Positions 17,369 through 26,738 of a stretch of 39,008 bases of DNA are shown piece after piece. Position 1 is the stretch's first letter, and each line of letters opens with the position of its first letter. A program made the translations under genes and the position numbers. Under the pieces are notes generated by a model. It did no database searches and had not been told where the DNA came from. It saw only the letters and a list, made by a program, of their open reading frames with translations. This stretch comes from Paracoccaceae bacterium (lineage in GTDB: Bacteria; Pseudomonadota; Alphaproteobacteria; Rhodobacterales; Rhodobacteraceae): NCBI GenBank assembly GCA_030950185.1, contig JAUZRU010000004.1, positions 1 to 39,008 of the forward strand, read 5' to 3'.

Positions 17369-19036
17369 ATGAACGACCCTCGTCACAATACCCGTATCGT
17401 CCGCGCCCCCCGGGGCCGCGATCTGACCTGCCGCAGCTGGGCCACCGAGGCGCCCTTCAGGATGCTGCAGAACAATCTCGACCCCGAGGTTGCCGAAGCC
17501 CCGCATGAGCTGGTGGTCTATGGCGGTATCGGGCGCGCGGCCCGCAGCTGGCGCGACTTTGATCTGATCCTGGATGCGCTGAAAACCCTTGCCGATGACG
17601 AAACCCTGCTGGTGCAGTCGGGTAAACCCGTGGGGGTGTTCCGCACCCATGCCGACGCCCCGCGCGTGCTGATCGCCAATTCCAACCTGGTGCCCCATTG
17701 GGCGACCTGGGAGCATTTCAACGAGCTGGATCGCAAGGGGTTGATGATGTACGGCCAGATGACCGCGGGGTCGTGGATCTATATTGGCAGCCAGGGCATC
17801 GTGCAGGGCACCTATGAAACCTTTGTCGAAGTCGGGCGCCAGCATTACGACGGCGACCTTGCCGGTCGCTGGATACTGACAGCCGGGCTTGGCGGCATGG
17901 GCGGCGCGCAGCCCCTGGCGGCGGTAATGGCGGGCGCCAGTTGTCTGGCGGTCGAATGTGATCCCGAAAGAATCGATTTCCGCCTGCGCACGGGCTATCT
18001 GGATGCCCGCGCCGAGACACTGGACGAGGCGTTGGAGATGATCACCCGCTGGACAGCGGCGGGCGAGGCCAGATCGGTCGGCCTGCTGGGCAATGCGGCC
18101 GAGGTCTTTCCCGAATTGCTGGCCCGCGGGGTGCGCCCCGACCTTGTCACCGATCAGACCAGCGCCCATGATCCGGTAAACGGCTATCTGCCCCTGGGCT
18201 GGAGCTTGGGCGAATGGCGTCAGCGGCGCGAAAGTGACCCGGCCGCTGTCGAGGCCGCCGCGCGAACCTCGATGCGCCAGCAGGTCGAGGCGATGGTGGC
18301 GTTTCACGATCAAGCCATCCCGACGCTTGATTACGGCAACAATATCCGCCAGGTCGCGCTGGAAGAGGGGCTGGAAAACGCCTTTGCCTTTCCGGGTTTC
18401 GTGCCCGCCTGCATCCGTCCGCTGTTCTGTCGCGGTGTCGGGCCGTTCCGCTGGGTGGCCTTGTCGGGCGATCCCGAGGATATCTATCGCACCGATGAAA
18501 AGGTGAAAGAGCTGATCGATGATCCGCATCTGCATAACTGGCTGGACATGGCGCGTGCGCGGATCAGCTTTCAGGGCCTGCCCGCGCGGATCTGCTGGGT
18601 CGGGCTGGGCGATCGCCACCGGCTGGGGCTGGCCTTCAACGAAATGGTCGCCCGCGGCGAGCTGAAGGCGCCCGTCGTGATCGGGCGCGACCATCTTGAC
18701 AGTGGCTCGGTCGCCTCGCCCAACCGCGAGACCGAGGCAATGCGGGACGGTTCTGACGCGGTCAGCGACTGGCCGCTGCTGAATGCGCTACTGAACACGG
18801 CCAGCGGTGCGACATGGGTCAGCCTGCACCACGGCGGAGGTGTGGGCATGGGCTTCAGCCAGCATGCGGGCATGGTGGTTCTGGCTGACGGCACGGATGA
18901 TGCCGCGCGCCGGCTGGAACGGGTGTTGTGGAACGATCCCGCAACGGGCGTCATGCGCCATGCCGATGCGGGCTATGACATCGCGCTTGATTGCGCACGG
19001 CAAAAGGGGCTGAACCTGCCCGGTATTCTTGACTGA
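17369..19036 (+). CDS. hutU: Urocanate hydratase HutU
   Basis: 555 residues. Starts at the ATG at 17369, four bases after the hutH stop, with GGAAGGA upstream. Signatures: [51 protein letters not shown], the NAD-binding [23 protein letters not shown], and the active-site cysteine region [14 protein letters not shown]. Adds water to urocanate to give 4-imidazolone-5-propionate with tightly bound NAD. Third gene of hutIHU. Confidence 0.96.
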   Translation: MNDPRHNTRIVRAPRGRDLTCRSWATEAPFRMLQNNLDPEVAEAPHELVVYGGIGRAARSWRDFDLILDALKTLADDETLLVQSGKPVGVFRTHADAPRVLIANSNLVPHWATWEHFNELDRKGLMMYGQMTAGSWIYIGSQGIVQGTYETFVEVGRQHYDGDLAGRWILTAGLGGMGGAQPLAAVMAGASCLAVECDPERIDFRLRTGYLDARAETLDEALEMITRWTAAGEARSVGLLGNAAEVFPELLARGVRPDLVTDQTSAHDPVNGYLPLGWSLGEWRQRRESDPAAVEAAARTSMRQQVEAMVAFHDQAIPTLDYGNNIRQVALEEGLENAFAFPGFVPACIRPLFCRGVGPFRWVALSGDPEDIYRTDEKVKELIDDPHLHNWLDMARARISFQGLPARICWVGLGDRHRLGLAFNEMVARGELKAPVVIGRDHLDSGSVASPNRETEAMRDGSDAVSDWPLLNALLNTASGATWVSLHHGGGVGMGFSQHAGMVVLADGTDDAARRLERVLWNDPATGVMRHADAGYDIALDCARQKGLNLPGILD

Positions 19037-19121
19037 AGGGGCGTGCCGCTGCGTATCGCTTGAATTCCCCGGCGCCACATTGTTGCCTGTCGGGGATTTC
19101 AAACGTGACCCGAGGCAGCCA

Positions 19122-19505
19122 ATGGAATTTTTCCGATCTGTTGATATCGCTTGTGACGAATCCGACCTGCAGGCTCGCCTGACGGTGGCGGCGCTGCCGC
19201 AGTTTTGCAGCGAAATCGGCGCGGTTCAGGATATCGAGAACGAGCAGGGGCGCATGCAATGCCTGTGGGGCAGCTTTGTCGTGCGCCGCGACCTGATCCG
19301 GGGCGGGGTAAGGTTTCATCTGCCCGATTGCCCTAACGCACTCGCCTGGACAATCACGACCGACCTGCCGCCCGCGCCCGAAACGGTGGTTCTGCATGCC
19401 ACCATCAACAGGCAGGAACACGACCCCGATTTCATCGAATCCATCGAACTGTTCCTGGATGAATGGGCGGTGGGGCTTGGTGGGTTGCCGGAAGGTGGCG
19501 GCTAA
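19122..19505 (+). CDS. Hypothetical protein, about 127 residues, function unknown
   Basis: Reading frame with Rhodobacterales-like codon use placed directly after hutU. The ATG at 19122 (MEFFRSVDIACDESDLQARL) has GAGG twelve bases upstream, somewhat far; longer starts would overlap hutU. The product looks like one soluble alpha/beta domain with alternating hydrophobic strands (MQCLWGSFVVRRDLIRGGVRF, ETVVLHATINRQEHDPDFIES) and an acidic C-terminal helix (IELFLDEWAVGL). No signal peptide or membrane helix. I do not recognise the family. Its stop overlaps the stop of the convergent protease gene. It could belong to the hut operon by position only. Confidence 0.6.
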   Translation: MEFFRSVDIACDESDLQARLTVAALPQFCSEIGAVQDIENEQGRMQCLWGSFVVRRDLIRGGVRFHLPDCPNALAWTITTDLPPAPETVVLHATINRQEHDPDFIESIELFLDEWAVGLGGLPEGGG

Positions 19506-20083
19506 CGCGTCAGGATCATCTTGTCGCCGTTGATCTCGAGTTTGGAAAATCGCGTCAGATAGCTCATCCCCAGCAGCGAGCCATCCATCTGCCCGTCATT
19601 GACCCAGGCGGTGACGTTGTGATCGACCTTGCCGGCCAGCTCGACGGTTTCCAGCCGGACGCGCGCCGTGCGCACCGTGCCGTTGGCGGTCTGGGCGGTT
19701 GCGTAATAGACCAGCTTGTCGGGATCAATGCCGATGCGCCGCGCGTCGTCGCGGCTGAGCACCATGTTGGTTGCGCCTGTGTCCACAACGAAAAGCACCG
19801 GCTCGCCATTCAGCTTGAGCGTGACATAGAAATGCCGGTCGGCTGCGCGGTTGATCACGATCCGGTCGCCCTGAACCGAGATCGTCGAACGTGGCATGAC
19901 AGCCTGGCGTAGATCGTCTCTCAGCCCGTAGATGATGACCATGCCCGCAAAAAGGAACAGCCACAGCACCGCCTGTTGCAATGTCTTGTTCAGGCGTTTG
20001 CGGTTCTGGGCAAAGAACCAGCCGCCAATGACAAGCAGCAGCAGAACCAGATAGATCACCCGCCCGATACTGTCGCCATCCAT
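19502..20083 (-). CDS. Membrane-anchored retropepsin-like aspartic protease (clan AA, TIGR02281 type)
   Basis: 193 residues. Two N-terminal transmembrane helices (about 8-24 and 38-53) are followed by a soluble domain with one aspartic-protease half: FVVDTGATNMVLS with catalytic D101, then YYATAQTANGTV as the flap-like segment and GSLLGMSYLTRFSKLEI. Such bacterial proteins would act as homodimers, as retroviral proteases do; their substrates are unknown. The ABC-F gene ends about seven bases upstream of this start on the same strand, so both may be co-transcribed. Confidence 0.83.
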   Translation of the reverse strand: MDGDSIGRVIYLVLLLLVIGGWFFAQNRKRLNKTLQQAVLWLFLFAGMVIIYGLRDDLRQAVMPRSTISVQGDRIVINRAADRHFYVTLKLNGEPVLFVVDTGATNMVLSRDDARRIGIDPDKLVYYATAQTANGTVRTARVRLETVELAGKVDHNVTAWVNDGQMDGSLLGMSYLTRFSKLEINGDKMILTR

Positions 20084-20089
20084 GATCCT

Positions 20090-21976
20090 CTACCCCTTTC
20101 TGGCCGCTTCCAGCGCATCCACCGCCTTGAGCCACAATTCCTCGGCCCGCTGCAGGGCCTGGTTCAGCTCGGCATCCTTGGCCTGCAATTCCCGCAGGCG
20201 TGCGGCATTGGCGGCATCATAGGTGTCCGGGTCGGCAAGCAGGGCGTCAAGCTTTTCGCGCATCTCTTCCAATCTGGTGATCCGCGCCTCGCATTTCGAG
20301 ACCTCGGCCTGAAGCGGTGCCGTCATGCGGCGAATTTCCGCCGGGGTGCGCCTGGGTCTGGGTTTGGGCCTGGCAGGCGGCGCCGGTTGCCTTGCGCGCC
20401 CGCCTGTATCCGTCCGGCGTTCGGAAAGCAGCAGCTTGCGATAGGCCTCCATGTCTTCGTCAAAGGGGCGCACCTTGCCGTCGCGCACCAGCCACAGACG
20501 ATCGGCCACCATCGTCACCAGATGGGAATCATGGCTGACCAGAATCACCGCGCCGGCATAATCGTTCAGCGCCCGCACAAGGGCCTCGCGGCTTTCGATA
20601 TCGAGGTGGTTTGTCGGTTCGTCCAGAATCAGGATATGGGGCGCATCAAGCGTGGCCAGCAGCAGCGACAGGCGCGATTTCTGCCCGCCCGACAGCTTGC
20701 CCACCACGGTTTCGGCCTGCTCGGCCCCCAGCCCGCCGGCGGCAAGGCGCGCGCGCAGCTTTGCCGGCACCTCGTCGGGGCGCAGGCGGCGCAGATGTTG
20801 CAGCGGGGTTTCGTCAAGATACAGCTCGTCCACCTGATGCTGGGCGAAATAGCCGATGCGCAGCTTGCTGGATGCATGAATCTGCCCCGAAATCGGCGCC
20901 AGCCGCCCGGCCAGCAATTTCGACAGCGTGGACTTGCCCTCGCCATTGGCGCCCAGCAGGGCGATACGGTCGTCCTGGTCGATCCGCAGGTTCAGCCCCG
21001 CCAGCACCGGCTTGCCGTCATAGCCGACAGTGACATCCTCCAGCTTGATGATGGGGGGCGACAGTTCCTCGGGCGAGGGAAAGTGGAACTGCACCGTGGC
21101 CGCGTCGCGCAGCAGGGTGATGGGTTCCATCCGCTCGATCATCTTGAGGCGGCTTTGCGCCTGTTTGGCCTTGCTGGCCTTGTAGCGAAAGCGATCGACA
21201 TAGGCCTGAAGATGCGCGCGTTGGGCCTGTTGTTTCTTTTGCTCGGCCTCGGCTTGCGCCCGGCGTTCGGCATGCTGGCGGGCGAACTGGTCATAGCCGC
21301 CGGTCCACAGGGTCAGCTTGCGGTGTTCCAGATGCAGGATCGCCCCCACCGACTTGTTCAGCAGGTCGCGGTCGTGGCTGACGACCAGCACCGTGTGCGG
21401 ATAGCGCGCCAGATAGCTTTCCAGCCAGATCGTGCCTTCCAGATCCAGATAGTTGGTCGGTTCGTCCAGCAACAGGATGTCGGGCTGCGAAAACAGCACC
21501 GCCGCCAGCGCCACCCGCATGCGCCAGCCGCCCGAGAAATCGGCGCAGGGCCGTTTCTGGGCTGCGCTGTCAAAGCCCAGCCCGGCCAGGATGGTGGCGG
21601 CGCGGGCCTCGGCCGACCAGGCGTCGATATCGCCAAGGCGGGTGTGGATGTCGGCAATGCGGCCGGCGTCCTGCGTGCTGTCGGCCTCGGCCAGCAGCGC
21701 CGCGCGTTCGGTATCGGCGGCCAGCACGGTATCGAGCAGCGAATCATCGCTGGCGGGGGCCTCTTGCGCGACCCCGCCGATGCGCGCGCCCCGTGGCACG
21801 GTGATGCTGCCGCCTTCGGGCTCCAGCTCTCCGCGGATCAGGCGAAACAGGGTTGTCTTGCCCGTGCCATTGCGCCCGACAAGGCCGACCTTGTGGCCGG
21901 TCGGGATGATCACGCCGGTGTTTTCGAACAGCGGGCGCCCCTCGATGGAAAAGCTGATATCGTTGATCCTGAGCAT
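20090..21976 (-). CDS. ABC-F family ATPase (Uup/YheS-like)
   Basis: 628 residues with two ABC cassettes and no membrane domain. Cassette one: Walker A GRNGTGKT (about 34-41), signature FSGGWRMRV, Walker B ILLLDEPTNYLD. Cassette two: Walker A GANGEGKS, signature LSGGQKSRL, Walker B ILILDEPTNHLD. A charged linker (about 230-300, RAQAEAEQKKQQAQRAHLQA) and a C-terminal coiled coil rich in Glu and Arg follow the ABC-F plan. These proteins bind the ribosomal E site and act on stalled translation, or confer drug protection; nothing here points to a resistance subtype. Start ATG at 21976. Confidence 0.9.
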   Translation of the reverse strand: MLRINDISFSIEGRPLFENTGVIIPTGHKVGLVGRNGTGKTTLFRLIRGELEPEGGSITVPRGARIGGVAQEAPASDDSLLDTVLAADTERAALLAEADSTQDAGRIADIHTRLGDIDAWSAEARAATILAGLGFDSAAQKRPCADFSGGWRMRVALAAVLFSQPDILLLDEPTNYLDLEGTIWLESYLARYPHTVLVVSHDRDLLNKSVGAILHLEHRKLTLWTGGYDQFARQHAERRAQAEAEQKKQQAQRAHLQAYVDRFRYKASKAKQAQSRLKMIERMEPITLLRDAATVQFHFPSPEELSPPIIKLEDVTVGYDGKPVLAGLNLRIDQDDRIALLGANGEGKSTLSKLLAGRLAPISGQIHASSKLRIGYFAQHQVDELYLDETPLQHLRRLRPDEVPAKLRARLAAGGLGAEQAETVVGKLSGGQKSRLSLLLATLDAPHILILDEPTNHLDIESREALVRALNDYAGAVILVSHDSHLVTMVADRLWLVRDGKVRPFDEDMEAYRKLLLSERRTDTGGRARQPAPPARPKPRPRRTPAEIRRMTAPLQAEVSKCEARITRLEEMREKLDALLADPDTYDAANAARLRELQAKDAELNQALQRAEELWLKAVDALEAARKG

Positions 21977-22131
21977 GGCGCATTTGCGCCACCCTTGCCC
22001 CGGGTGTCAATCGGTCGAATTCGTGTAACTCGACGCTTTTCAAGCGCGGGGTGGCATGATAACGGGTGCGCAATTCACACCCTTGGCGGCCTGCTCACGG
22101 CCTGCCAGACAGCCCTGAAAGGATGACCCAC

Positions 22132-22554
<423 letters not shown>

Positions 22555-22577
22555 CCATTGGCCCATGCCCAATAAAC

Positions 22578-22605
22578 AAAAGCCCCGGTCTTTTCCGGGG
22601 CTTTT
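22578..22605. terminator. Bidirectional rho-independent terminator between ndk and the HPF gene
   Basis: AAAAGCCCCGG (22578-22588), loop TCTTTT, CCGGGGCTTTT (22595-22605): an 11-bp stem with a T run on the plus strand (TTTTTC) and a T-rich tail on the minus strand (TTTTGTTTATT). It can end both convergent genes. Confidence 0.9.
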
Positions 22606-22610
22606 TCTTG

Positions 22611-22916
22611 TCAGCTCTTGTGCAGCCTGTGTTCCAGCGCATGCGCCAGCTTGCTGGCCGCCGCCCGTATCGCCGGGATCACCGCATCGGCATTGGCGTG
22701 AACCGTGACCGGTTTCGTGCCGCGCGGATGCGCCTCGATCGTGCATTTCTTGTCGTCGGGGCCGGATTTTCCGGCATTTTCATCGGCGATCCATATCTCG
22801 ATGCGGCTCAGCCGGTCTTCGCGCCCCTTGAGGGCCTTGCTGACGACCTCGCGCGCAAATTCCTGCGCCTCGTTGAAGCCGTGAATCGTGTCGTCGTTAT
22901 GTAGGATGAACTGCAT
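22611..22916 (-). CDS. HPF/RaiA family ribosome-associated protein (short form)
   Basis: 101 residues. Follows the fold of ribosome hibernation and sigma-54 modulation proteins: strand MQFILHNDDTIHGFNEAQEF, helix AREVVSKALKGREDRLSRIEIWIADEN, then CTIEAHPRGTKPVTVHANADAVIPAIRAAASKLAHAL. It lacks the C-terminal dimerisation domain of long HPF. Family members bind the 30S decoding region in stationary phase or stress; this copy's job is inferred. Convergent with ndk, sharing its terminator. Confidence 0.8.
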   Translation of the reverse strand: MQFILHNDDTIHGFNEAQEFAREVVSKALKGREDRLSRIEIWIADENAGKSGPDDKKCTIEAHPRGTKPVTVHANADAVIPAIRAAASKLAHALEHRLHKS

Positions 22917-23002
22917 CTCGAACCCCTGGATTTGTTGCCTCTGTCAATGACTTAAGGGGGATCGCGGCGGTTTCAAGGGCCGCGTTGCCCTTCCGCGTCT
23001 TC

Positions 23003-23017
23003 TTCTTTGCAAAAATA
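23003..23017. repeat. Dispersed 15-base motif TTCTTTGCRAAAATA, copy 2
   Basis: TTCTTTGCAAAAATA, identical to the copy at 5451-5465 except for one G/A change and in the same orientation. It lies about 50 bases beyond the 3' end of the minus-strand gene thyX, between thyX and the HPF gene. Read on the minus strand it is TATTTTTGCAAAGAA. Confidence 0.5.
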
Positions 23018-23067
23018 CTCAATCCGACATTTCAGGCCACGCCACGGCCCGACCATGCGGCACAGGG

Positions 23068-23973
23068 TCAGCCGATCACGGCCTGAAACTCGCGCCATTC
23101 GCGCGCGCTCATGCCCGAATTTTCCTGATTGACCTCGTCGCCTTTGAGCATCCGGCGCAGGCAATCCATCGCCTGTGCACTGAGGGTGACGGCGCCCATG
23201 CGGTAATCTTCGAATGCCTTGTGGGCGTAGGGCACCCAATCCGCGACAATGCGCGAGATCTCTTCGGCATAGACACGAATTTCATACTGTGCATGAAGAT
23301 CGGCCCGCAAGCGCAGGAAATGAAACAGGTTGTGCAGATCGACTTTCCAGTACCACTGGGTATAGATGTTCATCGGCAGGTTCATGCGCGCAAGTTCCCG
23401 CGCCAGCCCCTGCTTGCCGTCATCCGAGATCATTTCCTCGTAATGATCGTAACAGCGCGCCGCGTCGGTTTTCAGAATTTCAAGAACACGCGCCGATTCT
23501 TCGGCCGTCAGCGGCGCGTCCCGGCCCTGGTTGTTGATGGTTGACTGCGCCGCCAGCTGTTCGGGGGCGGGGATATAGAATTCCCGGTCCAGAATCGAAT
23601 AACGGGCCGAATATTCATTCACATTGGCGGTGCGGTGGCGGATCCACTGGCGCGCGACAAAGACCGGCAGTTTGACATGCAGCTTGATCTCGCACATCTC
23701 GAACGGCGTGCTGTGCCAATGGCGCATCAGATAGCGGATCAGCCCTTCGTCATTCTGCACCGATTTCGTGCCCTTGCCATAGGACACCCGCGCCGCCTGA
23801 CAGATGGCGCCGTCATCGCCCATATAGTCGATCACCCGCACGAACCCGTGATCCAGCACCGGATAGGCGGTATACAGGTGCTTTTCCATGCCCGGTGCCG
23901 TCACCCGCAGCGTTCGGTTTTCCCTGGCACGAGCCTGTTCGATTTCGGCTTGCTGTTCGGGGGTCAGGGTCAT
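23068..23973 (-). CDS. thyX: FAD-dependent thymidylate synthase ThyX
   Basis: 301 residues from the ATG at 23973, which has GAGG five bases upstream; a longer start at 24009 lacks that. The ThyX signature [11 protein letters not shown] (RHRX7S) spans residues 112-122, followed by [13 protein letters not shown]. Other marks: [49 protein letters not shown]. Makes dTMP from dUMP with reduced flavin and methylene-tetrahydrofolate. Longer than many ThyX (about 220-250), as in other alphaproteobacteria. Confidence 0.96.
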   Translation of the reverse strand: MTLTPEQQAEIEQARARENRTLRVTAPGMEKHLYTAYPVLDHGFVRVIDYMGDDGAICQAARVSYGKGTKSVQNDEGLIRYLMRHWHSTPFEMCEIKLHVKLPVFVARQWIRHRTANVNEYSARYSILDREFYIPAPEQLAAQSTINNQGRDAPLTAEESARVLEILKTDAARCYDHYEEMISDDGKQGLARELARMNLPMNIYTQWYWKVDLHNLFHFLRLRADLHAQYEIRVYAEEISRIVADWVPYAHKAFEDYRMGAVTLSAQAMDCLRRMLKGDEVNQENSGMSAREWREFQAVIG

Positions 23974-24113
23974 GGGGGCCTCGAATCGTTGTTTCCCATA
24001 TATTGCCATTATCGCAAGGTTGAATACCAGCCCTGGGGGCAATTTGCTGTTGCCCCGCAGTGGCGAATTCGAGAGAGTTGGCGCAAGAAATCAGCATGCA
24101 AGGGGCAAGACAC

Positions 24114-24542
24114 ATGAAGATTCGCTATCTGCACACGATGGTCCGCGTGCGCGACCTTGAGACAAGCATGAAGTTCTATGCCCTGCTCGGGCTCGAGGTC
24201 ACGCGCAGGCGCGATTACCCCGAAGGGCGCTTTACGCTGGTCTTCATGGCGCCGCCGGGGCAAGAGGATTGCCCGGTCGAGCTGACCTGGAACTGGGATG
24301 GCGACCCGGGCCTGCCCAGCGACAGCCGCCATTTTGGCCACCTCGCCTATGAGGTGGAAAACATCTATGACATGTGCCAGCACCTGATGGACAACGGCGT
24401 CACCATCAACCGCCCCCCGCGCGACGGGCGCATGGCGTTTGTACGCAGCCCCGACAACATCTCGATCGAGCTGTTGCAGATGGGCGCAGCACTTGAACCT
24501 GCCGAACCCTGGGCCAGCATGGAAAATATCGGGCACTGGTAG
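24114..24542 (+). CDS. gloA: Lactoylglutathione lyase (glyoxalase I)
   Basis: 142 residues. VOC-fold protein with the four metal ligands placed as in glyoxalase I: H7 (YLHTMVRV), E56 (CPVELTWNW), H76 (FGHLAYEVENIYD) and E119 (NISIELLQ). Converts the hemithioacetal of methylglyoxal and glutathione to S-lactoylglutathione. The ATG at 24114 follows AAGGGG. Divergent from thyX; the tmRNA promoter begins 12 bases after its stop. Confidence 0.92.
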   Translation: MKIRYLHTMVRVRDLETSMKFYALLGLEVTRRRDYPEGRFTLVFMAPPGQEDCPVELTWNWDGDPGLPSDSRHFGHLAYEVENIYDMCQHLMDNGVTINRPPRDGRMAFVRSPDNISIELLQMGAALEPAEPWASMENIGHW

Positions 24543-24554
24543 GTTGTTCACCCC

Positions 24555-24583
24555 TTGATGAACGGCGCGCGCAATCCTATATT
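24555..24583 (+). promoter_or_regulatory. ssrA promoter
   Basis: TTGATG (24555-24560, four of six to TTGACA), a 17-base spacer and TATATT (24578-24583, five of six to TATAAT). Transcription would start near 24590, at the foot of a small hairpin GTCCC-GCAA-GGGAC (24590-24603). Confidence 0.65.
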
Positions 24584-24589
24584 CAGACC

Positions 24590-24911
24590 GTCCCGCAAGG
24601 GACTATGGCGATAAACGCGCCCGTAATAAGCGGACCGGACCCGGGGGCGGTACCCGGCGGCTCCACCAAAATCCTTCATTTGGGGATCATGGGGCCGAAA
24701 CAGGATCGACGGACGTGTAAAGGGGTTAGCTTTCGCCCGGTGAGTTACCACCGTTATCGGTACATCTAAGCTAGTTGCAAATGACAACAAAGCTCCGATG
24801 GCCCTCGCTGCGTAAGCAGTGCGGTTCATCGAAACCTTCAAGTCCAGCCCTCTAGCAAGGACTGGCGGGGTTCGCAGGCACCTGGCAACAGAAGCCTGCA
24901 CTTTTCTTTTC
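24590..24911 (+). ncRNA. ssrA: Two-piece (circularly permuted) tmRNA
   Basis: The acceptor piece comes first: T-arm CCGGG-GGCGGTA-CCCGG followed by CGGCTCCACCA, ending with CCA at 24668. A 22-base spacer (24669-24690) is presumably removed. The coding piece begins GGGGCCGAAACAGGATCGAC at 24691. Its GGGGCCG pairs with CGGCTCC of the acceptor piece, rebuilding the tRNA-like stem, which proves the permuted order. The tag frame starts at the resume codon GCA (24777) and reads ANDNKAPMALAA, then TAA (24813-24815). Rescues stalled ribosomes and marks products for ClpXP. The exact 5' and 3' ends are estimates. Confidence 0.95.
24874..24910 (+). terminator. ssrA 3' hairpin and terminator
   Basis: GCAGGC (24874-24879) pairs with GCCTGC (24894-24899), followed by ACTTTTCTTTT. 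The hairpin may belong to the mature RNA as well as ending transcription. Confidence 0.55.
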
Positions 24912-24967
24912 AAAACAGCATGTAATGGCCGAACATTCACGCCAAACATGAACGCCCGGCTGTGTGA

Positions 24968-26206
24968 TCACACATACAGATAGCGCGCGGATGCGCCCAG
25001 GCTGTCGCGGCGTTCGCGCAACTCAAGCCGGCCGATGCTGCGCAGATGCACCTCATCCGGGCCATCGACGATGCGCAGCGCCCGGCCCCAGGTATAGATG
25101 TCGCCCAGCGGTGTGTCGGGGCTGATGCCCATGGCGCCAAAGACCTGGATCGCGCGGTCGGATACCTCGCATTGCAGGCGCGGCACCAGCGTCTTGATCA
25201 TCGAGATTTCCTTGCGCGCCGCCCGTGCCCCGTGCCGGTCGATCAACCAGGCGGTCTTGAGCACCAGAAGGCGCGCCTGTTCGATCATCACCCGCGAATG
25301 CGCGATGCCCTCCAGCACATTGTCGCGCTCGGCCAGGTATTTGCCGAATGTGCGGCGTTCCTGCACGCGGTCGCACATCAGATCCATCGCCACCTCGCAT
25401 TGTCCGATCGAGCGCATGCAGTGGTGAATCCGCCCCGGCCCGAGACGCGCCTGCGCCATCATGAAGCCGTCGCCCTCGGCGCCCAGCAGGTTGCGGGCCG
25501 GCACGCGCACGTTTTCAAAGGTGATCTCGCAATGGCCCTCGGGCGAGAAATGGTTGAGGATGTTGATGTTGCGCACGACCGTCACGCCCGGCGTGTCCAT
25601 GGGCACCAGCACCATGCTCTGCTGGCGGTGGGTTTCGGCATCCGGGTCGGTCTTGCCCATCACGATCAATATGCGGCAGGCGGGATGCGCGGCATTGGTG
25701 ATGAACCATTTGCGCCCGTTGATGACATATTCATCGCCCTCGCGGCGGATGCTGGTCTGGATGTTGGTGGCATCTGACGAGGCCACATCCGGTTCGGTCA
25801 TCGCAAAGGCCGAGCGGATCTCGCCCGCCAGCAGGGGTTTCAGCCACTGGTCGTATTGTTCGGGGGTGGCGAACATGTGCAGCAGCTCCATGTTGCCGGT
25901 GTCGGGCGCCGAACAGTTGAACACTTCGGAGGCCCAGAAGATACGGCCCATGATCTCGGCCAGCGGCGCATAGTCGAGATTGCTCAACCCCTCGCCCGGC
26001 TCGTCCTCGCGCAGGGACGGCAGGAACAGGTTCCACAGCCCCTCGGATTTCGCCAGCGCCTTGAGATCCTCCATGAAGGAAACCGGATATCTGCCCGCCT
26101 TCACCTCTTCATGCCACTGCTTGTCACGCGGCACGATATGGGCCTCCATGAAATCCGTCAGCTTCGCCTGAAGCTTTTTGCAGCGGTCGGAATAGTCGAA
26201 ATCCAT
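24968..26206 (-). CDS. Acyl-CoA dehydrogenase family protein (ACAD10/11-like)
   Basis: 412 residues from the ATG at 26206. N-terminal helical domain (DFMEAHIVPRDKQWHEEV), FAD- and substrate-binding stretch SAFAMTEPDVASSDATNIQT, NGRKWFITNAAHP, then FENVRVPARNLLGAEGDGFMMAQARLGPGRIHHC, QERRTFGKYLAERDNV and the terminal QVFGAMGISPDTPLGDIYTWGRALRIVDGPDEVH. The DGPDEVH ending and the GRIHHCMR segment fit the ACAD10/11-like branch. Oxidises acyl-CoA with FAD and passes electrons to ETF; chain-length preference cannot be told. Stands alone on its strand, between ssrA and the merR gene. Confidence 0.88.
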   Translation of the reverse strand: MDFDYSDRCKKLQAKLTDFMEAHIVPRDKQWHEEVKAGRYPVSFMEDLKALAKSEGLWNLFLPSLREDEPGEGLSNLDYAPLAEIMGRIFWASEVFNCSAPDTGNMELLHMFATPEQYDQWLKPLLAGEIRSAFAMTEPDVASSDATNIQTSIRREGDEYVINGRKWFITNAAHPACRILIVMGKTDPDAETHRQQSMVLVPMDTPGVTVVRNINILNHFSPEGHCEITFENVRVPARNLLGAEGDGFMMAQARLGPGRIHHCMRSIGQCEVAMDLMCDRVQERRTFGKYLAERDNVLEGIAHSRVMIEQARLLVLKTAWLIDRHGARAARKEISMIKTLVPRLQCEVSDRAIQVFGAMGISPDTPLGDIYTWGRALRIVDGPDEVHLRSIGRLELRERRDSLGASARYLYV

Positions 26207-26309
26207 CTTGTCCCCCTGATTGCCTGATTGTCTGACTGCGCGCATGCTAGGCGCTTGGGGCAGGGGGCATCAATGGGGCAGGCAGGGTGAAACCCCGATG
26301 ACGTAGCGG

Positions 26310-26723
26310 TTAATGTTCCGACATGCACAGGGAATGGTCGGTCAGGGCCGCAAGAACGTGGCAATCGCCAACCGTGCCCGAATCATGGCTGTTTTCGATG
26401 CGGGTCAGCTCGGCCTCGAGACGCTGCAAGCGGGCGATCTTTTGGCGGATATGGGCGGCATGCTGGGCGGCGATTTCATGGGCGCGGTCGCAGGGCATTT
26501 CCTTGTCCTGGGCCAGCGAAATCAGATCGCGGATCATGTCGATCGAAAGGCCCAGCGCGCGGGCATGGCGGATAAAGCCCAGCCGTTCCAGCCCTGCCTC
26601 GTCATAGCGGCGCTGGTTGCCGGCCGACCTTCCCGGCGGGTCGATCAGCCCCATCTGTTCGTAATAGCGGATCGTCGGCACCTTGATGCCGGTTCTGCGC
26701 GCAATCTGGCCAATCGAATACAT
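26310..26723 (-). CDS. MerR-family metal-responsive regulator of the adjacent cation exporter
   Basis: 137 residues. N-terminal winged helix (MYSIGQIARRTGIKVPTIRYYEQMGLI), the helix region GNQRRYDEAGLERLGFIRHARALGLSID, and a long dimerisation helix. Metal-site candidates are C78 (PCDRAHEIA), C121-H122 (GDCHVLAAL) and C133 near the end (HSLCMSEH); a cysteine at the start of the dimer helix plus C-terminal Cys/His resembles ZntR/CadR sensors of Zn or Cd. Divergent from a cation diffusion facilitator gene, with a MerR-type operator between them. The metal is inferred. Confidence 0.83.
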   Translation of the reverse strand: MYSIGQIARRTGIKVPTIRYYEQMGLIDPPGRSAGNQRRYDEAGLERLGFIRHARALGLSIDMIRDLISLAQDKEMPCDRAHEIAAQHAAHIRQKIARLQRLEAELTRIENSHDSGTVGDCHVLAALTDHSLCMSEH

Positions 26724-26738
26724 CCGCGATTTTACCTC

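Noticed and set aside
17348-18694. 448-codon minus-strand frame opposite hutU
   Set aside because: Shadow of hutU; no family features.
19976-22126. 716-codon open frame on the plus strand opposite the ABC-F and protease genes
   Set aside because: Antisense to two clearly conserved proteins; product is rich in Gln, Gly and Arg with no domain. A high-GC shadow frame.
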